This document shows, piece after piece, positions 54,942-64,000 of a stretch of DNA of 64,000 bases (position 1 is its first letter; each line of letters starts with the position of its first letter). The DNA comes from Site-B1 sp963722665. GTDB taxonomy: Bacteria > Bacteroidota > Bacteroidia > Flavobacteriales > Flavobacteriaceae. The notes under the pieces were generated by a model. The model saw only the letters and a program-made list of their open reading frames with translations. It had not been told where the DNA came from and did not search any database. The stretch lies in the NCBI GenBank assembly GCA_963722665.1, contig CAVRNW010000009.1:1-64000 (forward strand). Reading direction: 5' to 3'. A program made the translations under genes and the position numbers.

Positions 54942-57145
54942 GCCCTAAAAAAGATAACATAAAAGAGTTTTTCAAGGCTTTACCTGGGAATATTTTTTCT
55001 GGATTTGTAGTAAGTTTAATTGCTCTACCGCTAGGATTGGGATTAGCCATGGCTAGTGATGCGCCTCCAATTTCAGGAATTATTTCTGCAGTTGTTGGTG
55101 GTATTGTTGTGTCCATTTTGGGTGGTAGCTATGTGACTATAACAGGTCCTGGCAATGGCTTGGTTGGTGTTTTGTTAATTGCCATAACTACTCTGGGGCT
55201 TAATAATGCATACGCAGCCATTATTTGTTCTGGAATTTTATTATTGGTTTTAGGGTTTTTAAGAATGGGGAAATTAGCAGATTTTTTTCCGTCATCGGCA
55301 ATTCAAGGAATGCTTGCAGCCATAGGGTTAATAATTCTGGGAAAACAATTCCATATTATGTTGGGTAACCGAATTGTAGAAGATAATAGTTTTGGTTATT
55401 TACTTGAAATTCCTACATCTATATTTAAAATTTTTAGTTATAAAGATTCCAGTTTATTTTTTGCGGCTTTTTCCGGTATTGCAAGTCTTGCAATGATGGT
55501 TTTCTATTCAAAACTAAGAAATAAGGTTTTCCAGTTTATTCCTGCGCCTATGTGGATTGTTATTTTTTCTATTGGTTTCAGTTATTACTTCGAACTTGTC
55601 TTAAATAAACCAAATCCAATTAATCCCGATTATATGTTATCAGGAATACCCTCTTTTCAAAAAATAATTACCCAAATCCCGACACCAAATTTTGAAAAAA
55701 TTACTGGTTTATCATTTTGGTCAAGCGTATTTGCATTAACACTTATTTCAAGTATTGAATCCTTATTAAGTATCAAAGCCATTGATAAATTAGATCCGCA
55801 AAAAAGACGATCTAACGTCAACAAAGACATTAAAGCCCTGGGGTTGGCAACTGTTGGTAGTGCGTTTTTAGGTGGTTTGAATGTAGTTACGGTTATTGCA
55901 AGGAGTTCGGTTAATTTAAACAATGGCGGAAATAACAGGTCTGCCAATTTCTCACATGCATTGTTTTTAGTTATTTTTATAATATTATTTAGCTCCCAAT
56001 TGGAAAGGATTCCGCTTCCTGCGCTTATGTCTATTCTGGTATATACAGGCTATAAGCTTGCATCTCCTAAATTAGTTCGTAATATTTTTTCAATAGGAAG
56101 GGAGCAACTTATCATATTCTTTATTACGCTTTTTGTTACCCTAAAAATTGATATTATTTCGGGTATTGCATCAGGGGTTTTGGTTACTTTCATTATTCAC
56201 ATTTTTGTAAACGGAAGCGCTTCTCTTTTTTTAAGAAATATATTAAAACCAAATGTGTTGATGTTTAAAGAGGAAGAAAACCGAAAGGACAATTATTATG
56301 TCAGTGTAAAGCACTTTTCAAGTTTTCTTAATTTTTTCAGATTAAAACATAAACTGGATTCAATCCCAGAAGACAAAGATGTCATAGTTGACTTTTCAAT
56401 GTGTGATTTTGTTGATGATACTGTTATGGAAAATCTAAACAGTTACCAGGAATTATTCGCAAAAAGAGGAGGCCATTTTGAAGTGATTGGTTTAGACATG
56501 CATGATACATATTCAGAACATCCTTTTGCATTAAGGAAGTTGCTTCCTGTTCCTGATTTTTTCGGAAAAAACTTAACAAAAAGACAAAATACAATAAATG
56601 ATATTTCTTCTGATTTTAAATTGAATTATGACTCTGAAAAAAACAAAGAAACACGCTTTTTAAATAATTTCCTGTTTTTTAAAACAAGACAAATAAATCA
56701 TATTTATAACGAAATTCACAATGAGAAATACACGCTAAGATTATTCGACATGGAGTTTACCGAAGGAGAGTTCATAGCCAAAGAAGTTGTAAGAACAACT
56801 ATGTTGCACATCAAAATACCACAAGCACCAATATTCACACTTGATAAAGAAGGGTTTTTAGAAAAAATGTATGGCTTTGCGGGCTTTAAAGACATACACA
56901 TCGAAAATCATAAGGATTTTTCGAAACGTTTTTATCTTTTAGGCGATGACGAAAATGCGGTAAAAAAATTCTTTAATGACGAGCTGGTTCATTTTTTTGA
57001 AAGCAATCCATATTTTCATATTGAATCTAACGGAAATAGTCTGCTTATTTTTGATAAAGAACGATTAGCAAGTATTAGAGAAATAAAAGGGCTCTTGGAT
57101 TTTGGCAAACGGCTGCAAAAAATATTAAACAAAAATATCTCATAA
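54938..57145 (+). CDS. SulP-family anion transporter with STAS domain and extra C-terminal domain
   Basis: The 735 aa product has SulP membrane segments (about residues 10-425) with GFVVSLIALPLGLGLAMAS, TGPGNGLVGVL and SSIESLLSIKAIDKLD. A STAS domain follows (about 455-550, VIVDFSMCDFVDDTVMENL). Unlike typical SulP proteins of about 550 aa, some 180 residues follow (FSKRFYLLGDDENAVKKFF, SNGNSLLIFDKERL), resembling a cytosolic DUF3137-like module. The transported anion could be bicarbonate or sulfate. Bicarbonate is suggested only by the nearby sodium antiporter. Confidence 0.88.
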   Translation: MSPKKDNIKEFFKALPGNIFSGFVVSLIALPLGLGLAMASDAPPISGIISAVVGGIVVSILGGSYVTITGPGNGLVGVLLIAITTLGLNNAYAAIICSGILLLVLGFLRMGKLADFFPSSAIQGMLAAIGLIILGKQFHIMLGNRIVEDNSFGYLLEIPTSIFKIFSYKDSSLFFAAFSGIASLAMMVFYSKLRNKVFQFIPAPMWIVIFSIGFSYYFELVLNKPNPINPDYMLSGIPSFQKIITQIPTPNFEKITGLSFWSSVFALTLISSIESLLSIKAIDKLDPQKRRSNVNKDIKALGLATVGSAFLGGLNVVTVIARSSVNLNNGGNNRSANFSHALFLVIFIILFSSQLERIPLPALMSILVYTGYKLASPKLVRNIFSIGREQLIIFFITLFVTLKIDIISGIASGVLVTFIIHIFVNGSASLFLRNILKPNVLMFKEEENRKDNYYVSVKHFSSFLNFFRLKHKLDSIPEDKDVIVDFSMCDFVDDTVMENLNSYQELFAKRGGHFEVIGLDMHDTYSEHPFALRKLLPVPDFFGKNLTKRQNTINDISSDFKLNYDSEKNKETRFLNNFLFFKTRQINHIYNEIHNEKYTLRLFDMEFTEGEFIAKEVVRTTMLHIKIPQAPIFTLDKEGFLEKMYGFAGFKDIHIENHKDFSKRFYLLGDDENAVKKFFNDELVHFFESNPYFHIESNGNSLLIFDKERLASIREIKGLLDFGKRLQKILNKNIS

Positions 57146-57158
57146 TAAATTCTTAACC

Positions 57159-57191
57159 TTTGCAATCAATTATTTCTATTTTATTAATTTG
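57159..57191 (+). promoter_or_regulatory. Putative promoter of the hydrolase-peptidase group
   Basis: TTTG (57159-57162) and TTAATTTG (57184-57191) are separated by 21 bp, close to the Bacteroidetes -33 TTTG / -7 TAnnTTTG pattern. The -7 element ends 8 bp before the start codon, so the leader would be very short. Confidence 0.4.
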
Positions 57192-57199
57192 CGCAACTT

Positions 57200-58060
57200 A
57201 TGAAATTATACCCTATAAACGCCGGTAATTTTAAGCTTGATGGTGGTGCCATGTTTGGTGTTGTTCCTAAGTCTATCTGGAACAAAACCAACCCTGCAGA
57301 CCAGAATAACATGATTGATATTGCAACACGTTGTTTGCTGATTGAAGATGGTGATCGGTTAATTTTGATCGATACTGGAATGGGGAACAAACAAAGTGAT
57401 AAGTTTTTTGGTTACTATTACCTTTGGGGAGATGATACTATTGATACATCATTAGACCAGTACGGTTTTCATAGAGATGATATTACAGATGTTTTTATGA
57501 CACATCTTCATTTTGATCATTGCGGCGGAAGTATACAGTGGAATAAAAAAGGGACAGTCTTGGAACCGGCATTTAAAAATGCCCTGTTTTGGAGTAATGA
57601 AGATCATTGGAAATGGGCAACTCAACCCAATAAACGCGAAAAAGCGTCGTTCTTAAAAGAAAACATCCTTCCTATGGAAGAATCTGGTAAATTGAAGTTC
57701 ACTTCAATTCCAAAGAGTAATATTCTTAAAAAATCTGAACTTGATTTCGATATTTTTTTTGCAAATGGCCATACAGATAAGCAAATGATCCCATTAATAT
57801 ATTATAAGGGTAAAACCATTGCTTTTATGGCAGACCTATTGCCAACCGCGGGTCACATTCCACTCTCTTTTGTTATGGGTTATGATACAAGACCATTATT
57901 AACATTGGACGAAAAAGAGATATTTCTGAATCTGGCGGCAGATAATAATTATTATTTATTTCTTGAGCATGATGCTCATAATGAAATAATTACAGTTCAG
58001 CATACAGAAAAAGGCGTGCGTTTAAAGGACGTCTACAAAACAAAAGAAATTTTTAATTAA
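57200..58060 (+). CDS. MBL-fold metallo-hydrolase
   Basis: The 286 aa product has the metal-binding motif MTHLHFDHCGGS (about residues 94-105). Further ligands are in ANGHTDKQMIP and FLEHDAH, and IDTGMGNKQSDKFFGYY gives the usual early Asp strand. The length matches lactonase-like or ribonuclease-unrelated MBL hydrolases (AHL lactonase-like). The substrate cannot be told from sequence. It is cytoplasmic, with no signal peptide, and lies 11 bp before the S8 peptidase gene. Confidence 0.85.
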   Translation: MKLYPINAGNFKLDGGAMFGVVPKSIWNKTNPADQNNMIDIATRCLLIEDGDRLILIDTGMGNKQSDKFFGYYYLWGDDTIDTSLDQYGFHRDDITDVFMTHLHFDHCGGSIQWNKKGTVLEPAFKNALFWSNEDHWKWATQPNKREKASFLKENILPMEESGKLKFTSIPKSNILKKSELDFDIFFANGHTDKQMIPLIYYKGKTIAFMADLLPTAGHIPLSFVMGYDTRPLLTLDEKEIFLNLAADNNYYLFLEHDAHNEIITVQHTEKGVRLKDVYKTKEIFN

Positions 58061-58071
58061 AACTAAATAAA

Positions 58072-59664
58072 ATGCGATTATTAAAATCCCTGTTTCTATC
58101 AGCTATAATAGCTGTCATCTTAACCAGCTGCGGTGCTTCACCAATACTTAGTACCCCAATTGAAAATATAGATACAACTCCCTTAAAAGAAAAAGAACTA
58201 ACTGACAAAGAGAAGCAAACCTGGGGTCATTTAGACCTTGTTAAAGATACTATCCCGGGAATGAGCGTAGATCGTGTGTATTCTGAAATCTTATCAGGAA
58301 AAAAAGGTAAAACGATAATTGTTGCTGTGATAGATTCTGGTATAGATATTAATCATGAAGATCTGGATGGAGTTGTTTGGACCAATACCAAGGAAGTTCC
58401 CGGAAACGGAAAAGATGATGATAAAAACGGATACATTGATGACATTCACGGGTGGAACTTTTTAGGAGACGCATATCATGAGCAGCTTGAAATGACTCGT
58501 ATTTTGGCTTTAAACGACACCAGCAATCCTGATTATCTTAGAGCTAAAGAAGACTATGAAATAGAATATGCTCAAACTCTTCAAATAAAGCAAAATATTG
58601 AAAGTTTATTGCAGCAAATAGTTCCGGCGCAAGAATTACTTCGAAAGCATTTAAACAAAGAAAATTACACTAAAGAAGATGTTATAAAAATACAAACAGA
58701 GGATCAGGCGCTGCTTCAGGCAAAAAATATTCAAATGTTCTTGTATCAACAAGATCTGACATATGAAAAAATTAAAGAGGCCGCTGACGAATACGCTGAA
58801 ATATTAAATTATAATCTGTCTAAAGATTTTAAAGGCAGAAAAACGAATGACAATATCAATGACTTGACAGATGTGAGTTACGGAAATGGTAACATATTGC
58901 CTGTTAAGAAATCTGAAAGCCACGGTACGCATGTCGCGGGAATAATAGCCGCAGAGCGAAATAATGGAAAAGGTGTTAATGGTGTTGCAGACAATGTTAA
59001 AATAATGGCATTACGGGCAGTTCCTAATGGTGATGAATATGATAAAGATGTTGCATTAGCAATTCGTTATGCGGTAGACAATGGTGCTAAAGTAATTAAT
59101 GGAAGCTTTGGAAAAGATTTTTCACCTCATAGTGAATGGGTAAGAGATGCTGTTGCTTACGCGGGGCAAAAAGATGTGGTGTTTGTGCATGCTGCTGGAA
59201 ATGACAGTAAAAATGTCGATAAGGAGCCAAATTACCCAGATGATAATGTAAACAATGGTCCGGAAGTTTCAGATTCATATATTACCGTAGGGGCATTATA
59301 TCCAAAATATGGCTCTGATATGGTAGCGGGATTTTCAAATTATGGAAAGAACAATGTAGATATCTTTGCTCCGGGAGCTAAAGTATATTCAACCACTCCT
59401 GAAAATGAATACGACACAAAAGGCGGGACCTCTATGGCCGCTCCTGCGGTAGCGGGAATTGCAGCATTAATTCGTTCTTATTATCCTAAATTATCTGCAG
59501 CTCAGGTAAAGCAAATTATTTTAGAATCCGGATTACCTATCAAGGCTAAGGTGGTGGTAGCCGGAAAGCCTGAAGATGTTCAGGCTTTTTCAGAGCTTTG
59601 CAGATCCGGAAAAATAGCTAATGCTTATAACGCATTGGTTTTGGCTTCGCAAATGTCCAGGTAA
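58072..59664 (+). CDS. S8-family subtilisin-like lipoprotein peptidase
   Basis: The 530 aa product has a lipoprotein signal (FLSAIIAVILTSCGAS). The subtilisin triad is complete: Asp in AVIDSGIDINHEDLDG, His in SHGTHVAGIIAAE and Ser in GGTSMAAPAVAGIAAL. Between Asp and His there is an insert of about 150 residues, rich in Glu/Gln/Lys and likely helical (about residues 135-260). It is probably membrane-anchored in the periplasm or on the surface. It is co-directional with the M1 peptidase 21 bp downstream. Confidence 0.92.
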   Translation: MRLLKSLFLSAIIAVILTSCGASPILSTPIENIDTTPLKEKELTDKEKQTWGHLDLVKDTIPGMSVDRVYSEILSGKKGKTIIVAVIDSGIDINHEDLDGVVWTNTKEVPGNGKDDDKNGYIDDIHGWNFLGDAYHEQLEMTRILALNDTSNPDYLRAKEDYEIEYAQTLQIKQNIESLLQQIVPAQELLRKHLNKENYTKEDVIKIQTEDQALLQAKNIQMFLYQQDLTYEKIKEAADEYAEILNYNLSKDFKGRKTNDNINDLTDVSYGNGNILPVKKSESHGTHVAGIIAAERNNGKGVNGVADNVKIMALRAVPNGDEYDKDVALAIRYAVDNGAKVINGSFGKDFSPHSEWVRDAVAYAGQKDVVFVHAAGNDSKNVDKEPNYPDDNVNNGPEVSDSYITVGALYPKYGSDMVAGFSNYGKNNVDIFAPGAKVYSTTPENEYDTKGGTSMAAPAVAGIAALIRSYYPKLSAAQVKQIILESGLPIKAKVVVAGKPEDVQAFSELCRSGKIANAYNALVLASQMSR

Positions 59665-59685
59665 TTAGATGTTCATAAAAAATTC

Positions 59686-61530
59686 ATGAAGAATTATTGT
59701 TTTTTCCTTTTTTTTATCTCCTTGGTCTTTGTTGCCTGTAAGAGTTCGGAACCTTTGGCCTCTAAGCCTTTACGGTCCAATGCAAATTATTGGCAGCAAC
59801 ATGTTGACTATAAAATGGAGATTGATATGAATGTGAATACATATCGATATAATGGAAAACAAACTTTAATTTACACAAACAATTCTCCAGATGTTTTAAA
59901 TAGGGTTTATTATCATTTGTTTTTTAATGCTTTTCAACCTGGCAGTGAAATGGATGTTCGCTCCTTGACTATTTCCGACCCCGATCCTAGGGTTCGGGAT
60001 GGGATTAGTAAACTCAAACCAAATGAAATTGGTTTTATAAATGTTAGATCATTAAAACAAAATGGCAAATCACTAAACTATGAAACCGTAGGAACAGTAC
60101 TAGAAGTTGACCTGGATAAACCTATTTTACCGGGTGAAAAAGTCAAGTTTGACATGGTTTTTGACTCTCAAGTTCCACCTCAAATACGTCGTGCAGGCAG
60201 GAACAACAAGGAAAATGTGGCTTTGTCAATGGCTCAATGGTATCCAAAAATTGCAGAATACGATTTTGAGGGCTGGCATGCAGACCCTTACATTGGCAGG
60301 GAATTTTATGGGGTTTGGGGTGATTTTGATGTTAAGATCACCATTGACAAAAATTACGTTTTGGGTGGAACCGGATATTTGCAAAACCCGAATGAAATAG
60401 GTCACGGATATGAAACAAATAAAATAGACCCACCCAAGGGAGAAAAGCTTACATGGCATTTTAAAGCTCCTAATGTACACGATTTCACATGGGCTGCGGA
60501 CCCGGATTATATTCATGATAAAATGCAGGTTCCTGATGGCCCAATGTTGCATTTTTTATATAAAAACAACCCAAAATACATAGAGGGCTGGAAGAAACTT
60601 CAGCCTAAAACAGTAGAACTGATGCACTATTACAGTGAGAATATTGGCAAATACCCATATGATCAATACTCGGTCATTCAGGCAGGAGATGGGGGAATGG
60701 AATATGGCATGTGTACCTTTATTACAGGAAACAGGAGTTCCGGCAGTTTAATAGGTGTTACGGCTCATGAATTGGCGCATTCCTGGTTTCAGTTTATTTT
60801 GGCCTCTAATGAATCTATACATGAATGGATGGATGAAGGGTTTACAAGTTACATAAGTGATCTGGCCATGAATGAGGTAATGAATCAAAATAAAGAAAAC
60901 CCGACAGCAGGAGCATACAACAGTTATATTTACTTGGCGCTATCAGGATATGAGCAGCCACAAACCACTCACTCTGACAGGTATGAATATAATCGAGTGT
61001 TTGGAATTTCCGCCTATAGTAAAGGTGAGGTATTCCTCGCTCAGTTAGGATATGTTATTGGGGAAGATCAACTTAAAAGAACAATTAAAAAGTATTATAA
61101 AGATTTTGCCTTTAAACACCCAAGGCCAATTGATTTTATACGAACAGCTGAGAAAATTTCCGGTTTAGAGTTGGACTGGTATTTAATTGACTGGACTCAA
61201 ACTACAAATACCATTGATTATGGAATTAAAGGTGTTCAGGAAATGGAAGGGATAACCACTATCGAGTTAGAGCGTATAGCTTTAATGCCAATGCCTATAG
61301 ACCTAGAGGTTATTTATACCGATGGGTCCAAAGAATTGTTCTACATTCCTTTACAAATGATGCGTGGTGAAAAACCTGCTGAATCTCCTAGAACAACTTT
61401 AAAAGACTGGGCCTGGGCTTATCCAACTTACAGATTTGAAATAAAAAGACCCAAATTCAAAATTTTATCTGTAACCATTGACCCAAAGAATAAGATGGCA
61501 GATGTTAACAAGGAAAACAACACCTTTTAG
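59686..61530 (+). CDS. M1-family zinc metallopeptidase lipoprotein
   Basis: The 614 aa product has a lipoprotein signal (FFISLVFVACKSSE). The M1 zinc site is intact: HELAH followed after 18 residues by Glu in EWMDEGFTSY. The exopeptidase motif reads GGMEYGM instead of the common GAMEN. The N-terminal saddle domain (NVNTYRYNGKQTLIYTNNSPD) and a C-terminal extension (DWYLIDWTQTTNTIDYGI) are present. It probably trims peptides outside the inner membrane. Confidence 0.92.
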   Translation: MKNYCFFLFFISLVFVACKSSEPLASKPLRSNANYWQQHVDYKMEIDMNVNTYRYNGKQTLIYTNNSPDVLNRVYYHLFFNAFQPGSEMDVRSLTISDPDPRVRDGISKLKPNEIGFINVRSLKQNGKSLNYETVGTVLEVDLDKPILPGEKVKFDMVFDSQVPPQIRRAGRNNKENVALSMAQWYPKIAEYDFEGWHADPYIGREFYGVWGDFDVKITIDKNYVLGGTGYLQNPNEIGHGYETNKIDPPKGEKLTWHFKAPNVHDFTWAADPDYIHDKMQVPDGPMLHFLYKNNPKYIEGWKKLQPKTVELMHYYSENIGKYPYDQYSVIQAGDGGMEYGMCTFITGNRSSGSLIGVTAHELAHSWFQFILASNESIHEWMDEGFTSYISDLAMNEVMNQNKENPTAGAYNSYIYLALSGYEQPQTTHSDRYEYNRVFGISAYSKGEVFLAQLGYVIGEDQLKRTIKKYYKDFAFKHPRPIDFIRTAEKISGLELDWYLIDWTQTTNTIDYGIKGVQEMEGITTIELERIALMPMPIDLEVIYTDGSKELFYIPLQMMRGEKPAESPRTTLKDWAWAYPTYRFEIKRPKFKILSVTIDPKNKMADVNKENNTF

Positions 61531-61559
61531 ATTGTTACAATGACACAACAATCCAATTG

Positions 61560-62762
61560 CTAATAAGGGGTTTTAAACCAGGATTCCTTCTCATACATGT
61601 CGGTTTTTGCGTTTCTTGCCCTGTTGTATAGTCTTAGGTGGGTTTTATCCATTTGTTTGCTTCTGAAACCAAGTAAATGAAAAAGTTGTTTTGCAAAAAA
61701 TCTGGCAATTTTAAGATTTACAATTAGCACGTGTTTTCTTTTATTCTCCCAATTTATTCCGGGAAATAGCACTAGTAAATTATCTGCCTTAATTTTTCTT
61801 AAAACCGCTGATAGCCTGAGAAAAACAGGTTTAACTTTTCTTATAATAAAAAACCCGTCATCTCCTATCTCCTGGTATAAAGGCATAAACAATATTCCGT
61901 TTTGTTCAGACATTATTTCCTCGCCATCACTTGTGGCTAACAATGTTCCTTTTTTAATAGGTTGAAAGCTTTTAAATCCATTTTTCATTTTAAACACTTC
62001 GTTTTGTAATATCTTATGTAAATGGACAACCTCATATATTTCTGATTGATCATTGGAGGCCAACTGAATCTTATTATAATGTTCGTTTAAATCATGTATA
62101 TCTTCTTCTTTAAGAACTCTGGTATAAACCAAGGCCATATAAAGAAATGATATGTGGTATGAAACAGAATTAAGTTCATCATGCTGACCGGATTCAAATC
62201 CTAAGGAAACATAGCCTAGTTCGTTGATGTACGATAGTAGTGGGCCATTTAAATACTCTTCTATGCCCAATACAATGGGTACGGGAAATTGTTTTGAAAA
62301 ACGCCTGTTGATCAAGGCGTCATTAATTGTGATAAATGGTAAAGTTTTACTTGATGTGGTGTGTAGATCAATAAAATAAAATGGTCCGGGGTTTTCAGAT
62401 ATTATCTCATTTAAAAGGTCAAACAATTCAGACTGTTCTTTTTCTTCTGTGTTGAGTTCTTTTTTTCTAATTAATCGTTCAAGATTTTCAAATGTCCAGA
62501 TTCTGTTTAAATCTTCGTCAATAAATCTTTTGTTTACTTCAAGGGCCTTTAAATTTCCAGAAATTCCATATATAGTCCCATTTATTTTATAATTCTCTAT
62601 AGTCTTAAAAACCTCTTGTGTTGCAAATATTCCTGAGTTCTCATTACCGTGAATTCCCGCAAATATAACAACGGTTATGCCTTTTGCTTCGCCTTCAAGT
62701 TTATTAATTATCCTATTTACAGTTGTTGGTTTTTCTAGCGCTTTGCTATGAATTTGTATCAT
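61560..62762 (-). CDS. AstE/AspA-family zinc carboxypeptidase-like deacylase (M14 subgroup)
   Basis: The 400 aa product shows the succinylglutamate desuccinylase/aspartoacylase zinc motifs FAGIHGNENSGIFA (H and E ligands) and FIDLHTTSSKTLPF (third His), with the SLGFESGQHDEL catalytic-region Glu. The last 130 residues are an extra domain with beta character. It hydrolyses an N-acyl amino acid or peptide-like amide. It starts 4 bp after the GCS2-CBS gene on the same strand, so the two probably act on related amide bonds. Confidence 0.85.
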   Translation of the reverse strand: MIQIHSKALEKPTTVNRIINKLEGEAKGITVVIFAGIHGNENSGIFATQEVFKTIENYKINGTIYGISGNLKALEVNKRFIDEDLNRIWTFENLERLIRKKELNTEEKEQSELFDLLNEIISENPGPFYFIDLHTTSSKTLPFITINDALINRRFSKQFPVPIVLGIEEYLNGPLLSYINELGYVSLGFESGQHDELNSVSYHISFLYMALVYTRVLKEEDIHDLNEHYNKIQLASNDQSEIYEVVHLHKILQNEVFKMKNGFKSFQPIKKGTLLATSDGEEIMSEQNGILFMPLYQEIGDDGFFIIRKVKPVFLRLSAVLRKIKADNLLVLFPGINWENKRKHVLIVNLKIARFFAKQLFHLLGFRSKQMDKTHLRLYNRARNAKTDMYEKESWFKTPY

Positions 62763-62766
62763 GCAA

Positions 62767-64000
62767 TTAAATATCGTTTGAAGTAATTATTCCTATCAGC
62801 TTGCCTTTTTTAACAACCGGGATTCCGTGAATGTTGTTTATTTTCATTATTTCTTTAGCCTCGTTTAAACTTTTATCCTGGGAAATTGTAATGACATCCT
62901 TGATCATCATACTATTTACTGATGTTGTAATCATTTCTTTGTCGTTTAAAAAGTCTTTAATGTCTCTCCAGGTGAGCAAGCCTATCAGTTTTGTGTTTTT
63001 ATTTATAACCGGAACATGGTGAATATTTCTCCATTGCATAATATTTAAAACCAGTTCAAGACTATCATGAACGTCCACGGTAAAAGTGTCTTTGCTCATT
63101 TTATGCCTTACCGTCTTTTGGTCATCAGTTAAGATCTGAATATTCTGACGAGTAGTGCTCCAGCTAGAAACAGGTTCGTCCTTTTCCTGCTTTTTATGCA
63201 TATTCGCCGTTAATATTTGCGATGCTTCAAAAGGTTTATTGGATTTTAAAAGATTTCTATAGCTTTTGACCATCCACTGTGAACCGTTGTTAGATTTTAC
63301 CCTGTTTTCAATAATACCCAGATAATACTGTGCATCTTCTTCTGAAACTCCCGCATTTAACAGGCCACTAAAAGCCATAGGTAATAACTCATTTAATATT
63401 AATTTATGACTGGATATGAGCTCACCATCCCAGTAAAACTGGGTTGTCATTCCATATCGAGCCGCATTAAAGAAATTTGATTTAACATCTCTAAAATCCA
63501 TCATCTTCTCGATGTTCTTATATTTTTTTGATTTTCCAACCATTACTCCTACCCAAAACACCAGATTGGCTATTTCGTCAATTACAGATGGTCCGGAAGG
63601 TATATATCTGTTTTCGATCCTCAAATGTGGCTTTCCGTTGCTAACACCATAGCATACCCTGTTCCATCTGTAAACTGTTCCATTGTGTAAACTCAATGCC
63701 ATTAATTTCGGAATTTCTCCATTTTCAAGCATTTCCACACTATCTCTAATATATTCTGAAGTAACGAGGCTCCGAAACCTTGAAACGTTTTTTTTAAAGA
63801 TATCTGAAACAGACCCCTCTTCCCATTTACTTCCAAAGCTAACTCTTGCCTGTCTTTCATTTAACAAAAATGAATTGGCTCGCGTATCTACACTTTGTGT
63901 GAACAGAGATATTCTTGTTTCGCTCCATAATTCCTTCCCAAATAAAAGTGGTGAATTGGTACATGCCGCCAGAATTGGTCCTGAGATTGCCTGAGCCCAG
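62767..64000 (-). CDS. GCS2-family glutamate-cysteine ligase-like carboxylate-amine ligase fused to CBS domains (5' end outside window)
   Basis: The frame stays open to the window edge (minus-strand codons WAQAISGPILAACTNSPLLF at the start), so the N-terminus is missing and the start seen near 63867 is not real. The ligase core reads GKELWSETRISLFTQSVDTR, GKPHLRIENRYIPSGPSVIDE and FFNAARYGM. After about residue 285 of the visible part a CBS pair follows (DVHDSLELVLNIMQWRNIHHVPVI and KSLNEAKEIMKINNIHGIPVV). The GCS2-CBS fusion suggests nucleotide control of ligase activity. It is coupled to the AstE-like deacylase downstream (4-bp gap). Confidence 0.85.
   Translation of the reverse strand, partial: WAQAISGPILAACTNSPLLFGKELWSETRISLFTQSVDTRANSFLLNERQARVSFGSKWEEGSVSDIFKKNVSRFRSLVTSEYIRDSVEMLENGEIPKLMALSLHNGTVYRWNRVCYGVSNGKPHLRIENRYIPSGPSVIDEIANLVFWVGVMVGKSKKYKNIEKMMDFRDVKSNFFNAARYGMTTQFYWDGELISSHKLILNELLPMAFSGLLNAGVSEEDAQYYLGIIENRVKSNNGSQWMVKSYRNLLKSNKPFEASQILTANMHKKQEKDEPVSSWSTTRQNIQILTDDQKTVRHKMSKDTFTVDVHDSLELVLNIMQWRNIHHVPVINKNTKLIGLLTWRDIKDFLNDKEMITTSVNSMMIKDVITISQDKSLNEAKEIMKINNIHGIPVVKKGKLIGIITSNDI

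Noticed and set aside
1..64000. Insertion sequences, prophage or CRISPR arrays
   Set aside because: No transposase, integrase, phage structural gene or regularly spaced repeat set was seen on either strand.

Overview
The window is AT-rich DNA from a member of the Bacteroidetes, most likely family Flavobacteriaceae. The evidence is the gene content (OMP_b-brl_3-type receptor, C-SSDDD surface lipoproteins, LytS/LytTR pairs, a PID-CTERM-like small protein, DUF1566 lipoproteins), weak Shine-Dalgarno signals, and several TAnnTTTG-like -7 promoter elements. No rRNA, CRISPR array, insertion sequence or prophage was seen. There is one tRNA gene.

Layout. 1-8.4 kb: a self-contained sensory/redox locus. 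A LytS-type histidine kinase and LytTR regulator run rightward. Running leftward are two EF-hand lipoproteins, two tandem DUF1566 surface lipoproteins, a 2[4Fe-4S] ferredoxin, a ferric-reductase-like membrane cytochrome and a Tat-exported flavoprotein. The same direct repeat (TTTTCAGTGAAT and a second copy exactly 21 bp later) lies 62-67 bp upstream of the three leftward transcription units, as expected for LytTR sites. This is the best candidate here for an undescribed system. 8.4-16.3 kb: one long leftward, translationally coupled operon: Sfp-type transferase, acyl carrier protein, ketosynthase, hotdog dehydratase, FabL-like enoyl reductase, type III polyketide synthase, methyltransferase and FAD monooxygenase, preceded by a YceI lipid-binding protein, a GreA-like protein and MtgA. 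It looks like a hybrid fatty-acid/type III polyketide pathway for an aromatic or pyrone lipid.

16.4-34 kb: mostly housekeeping genes (saccharopine dehydrogenase family, accC-accB-fabH, rpmF-DUF177, pdxA, ribE, tRNA-CAU, mce, rbfA, a LolC/E-like permease, dusB, an M28 peptidase, a TolB-like lipoprotein, an outer-membrane receptor and lepA). 34-44.7 kb: an alpha-glucan cluster of the maltose-1-phosphate (GlgE) type: GlgM/GlgA, GlgC, GlgE, maltokinase, GlgB and a GH31 glucosidase. 44.7-52 kb: ferredoxin-linked oxidoreductases: NifJ, a ferredoxin, and 2-oxoacid:ferredoxin oxidoreductase KorAB. 52-57 kb: a CPA1 antiporter with an RCK domain, then a USP-SulP pair. 57-61.5 kb: a metallo-hydrolase and two lipoprotein peptidases (S8 and M1). 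61.5-64 kb: an AstE-like deacylase and a GCS2 ligase fused to CBS domains, cut by the window edge.

Quality note. Nine genes between 22 and 35224 (DUF1566, flavoprotein, saccharopine dehydrogenase, ribE, dusB, TolB-like, outer-membrane receptor, lepA, glgM) are broken as sequenced. I count 15 breaks. Every one is repaired by removing one base, and almost all are one-base expansions of very short homopolymers. No break was found from 35.2 to 64 kb. This looks like insertion-biased sequencing error rather than gene decay, so these genes are listed as full-length reconstructed spans with the sites noted.
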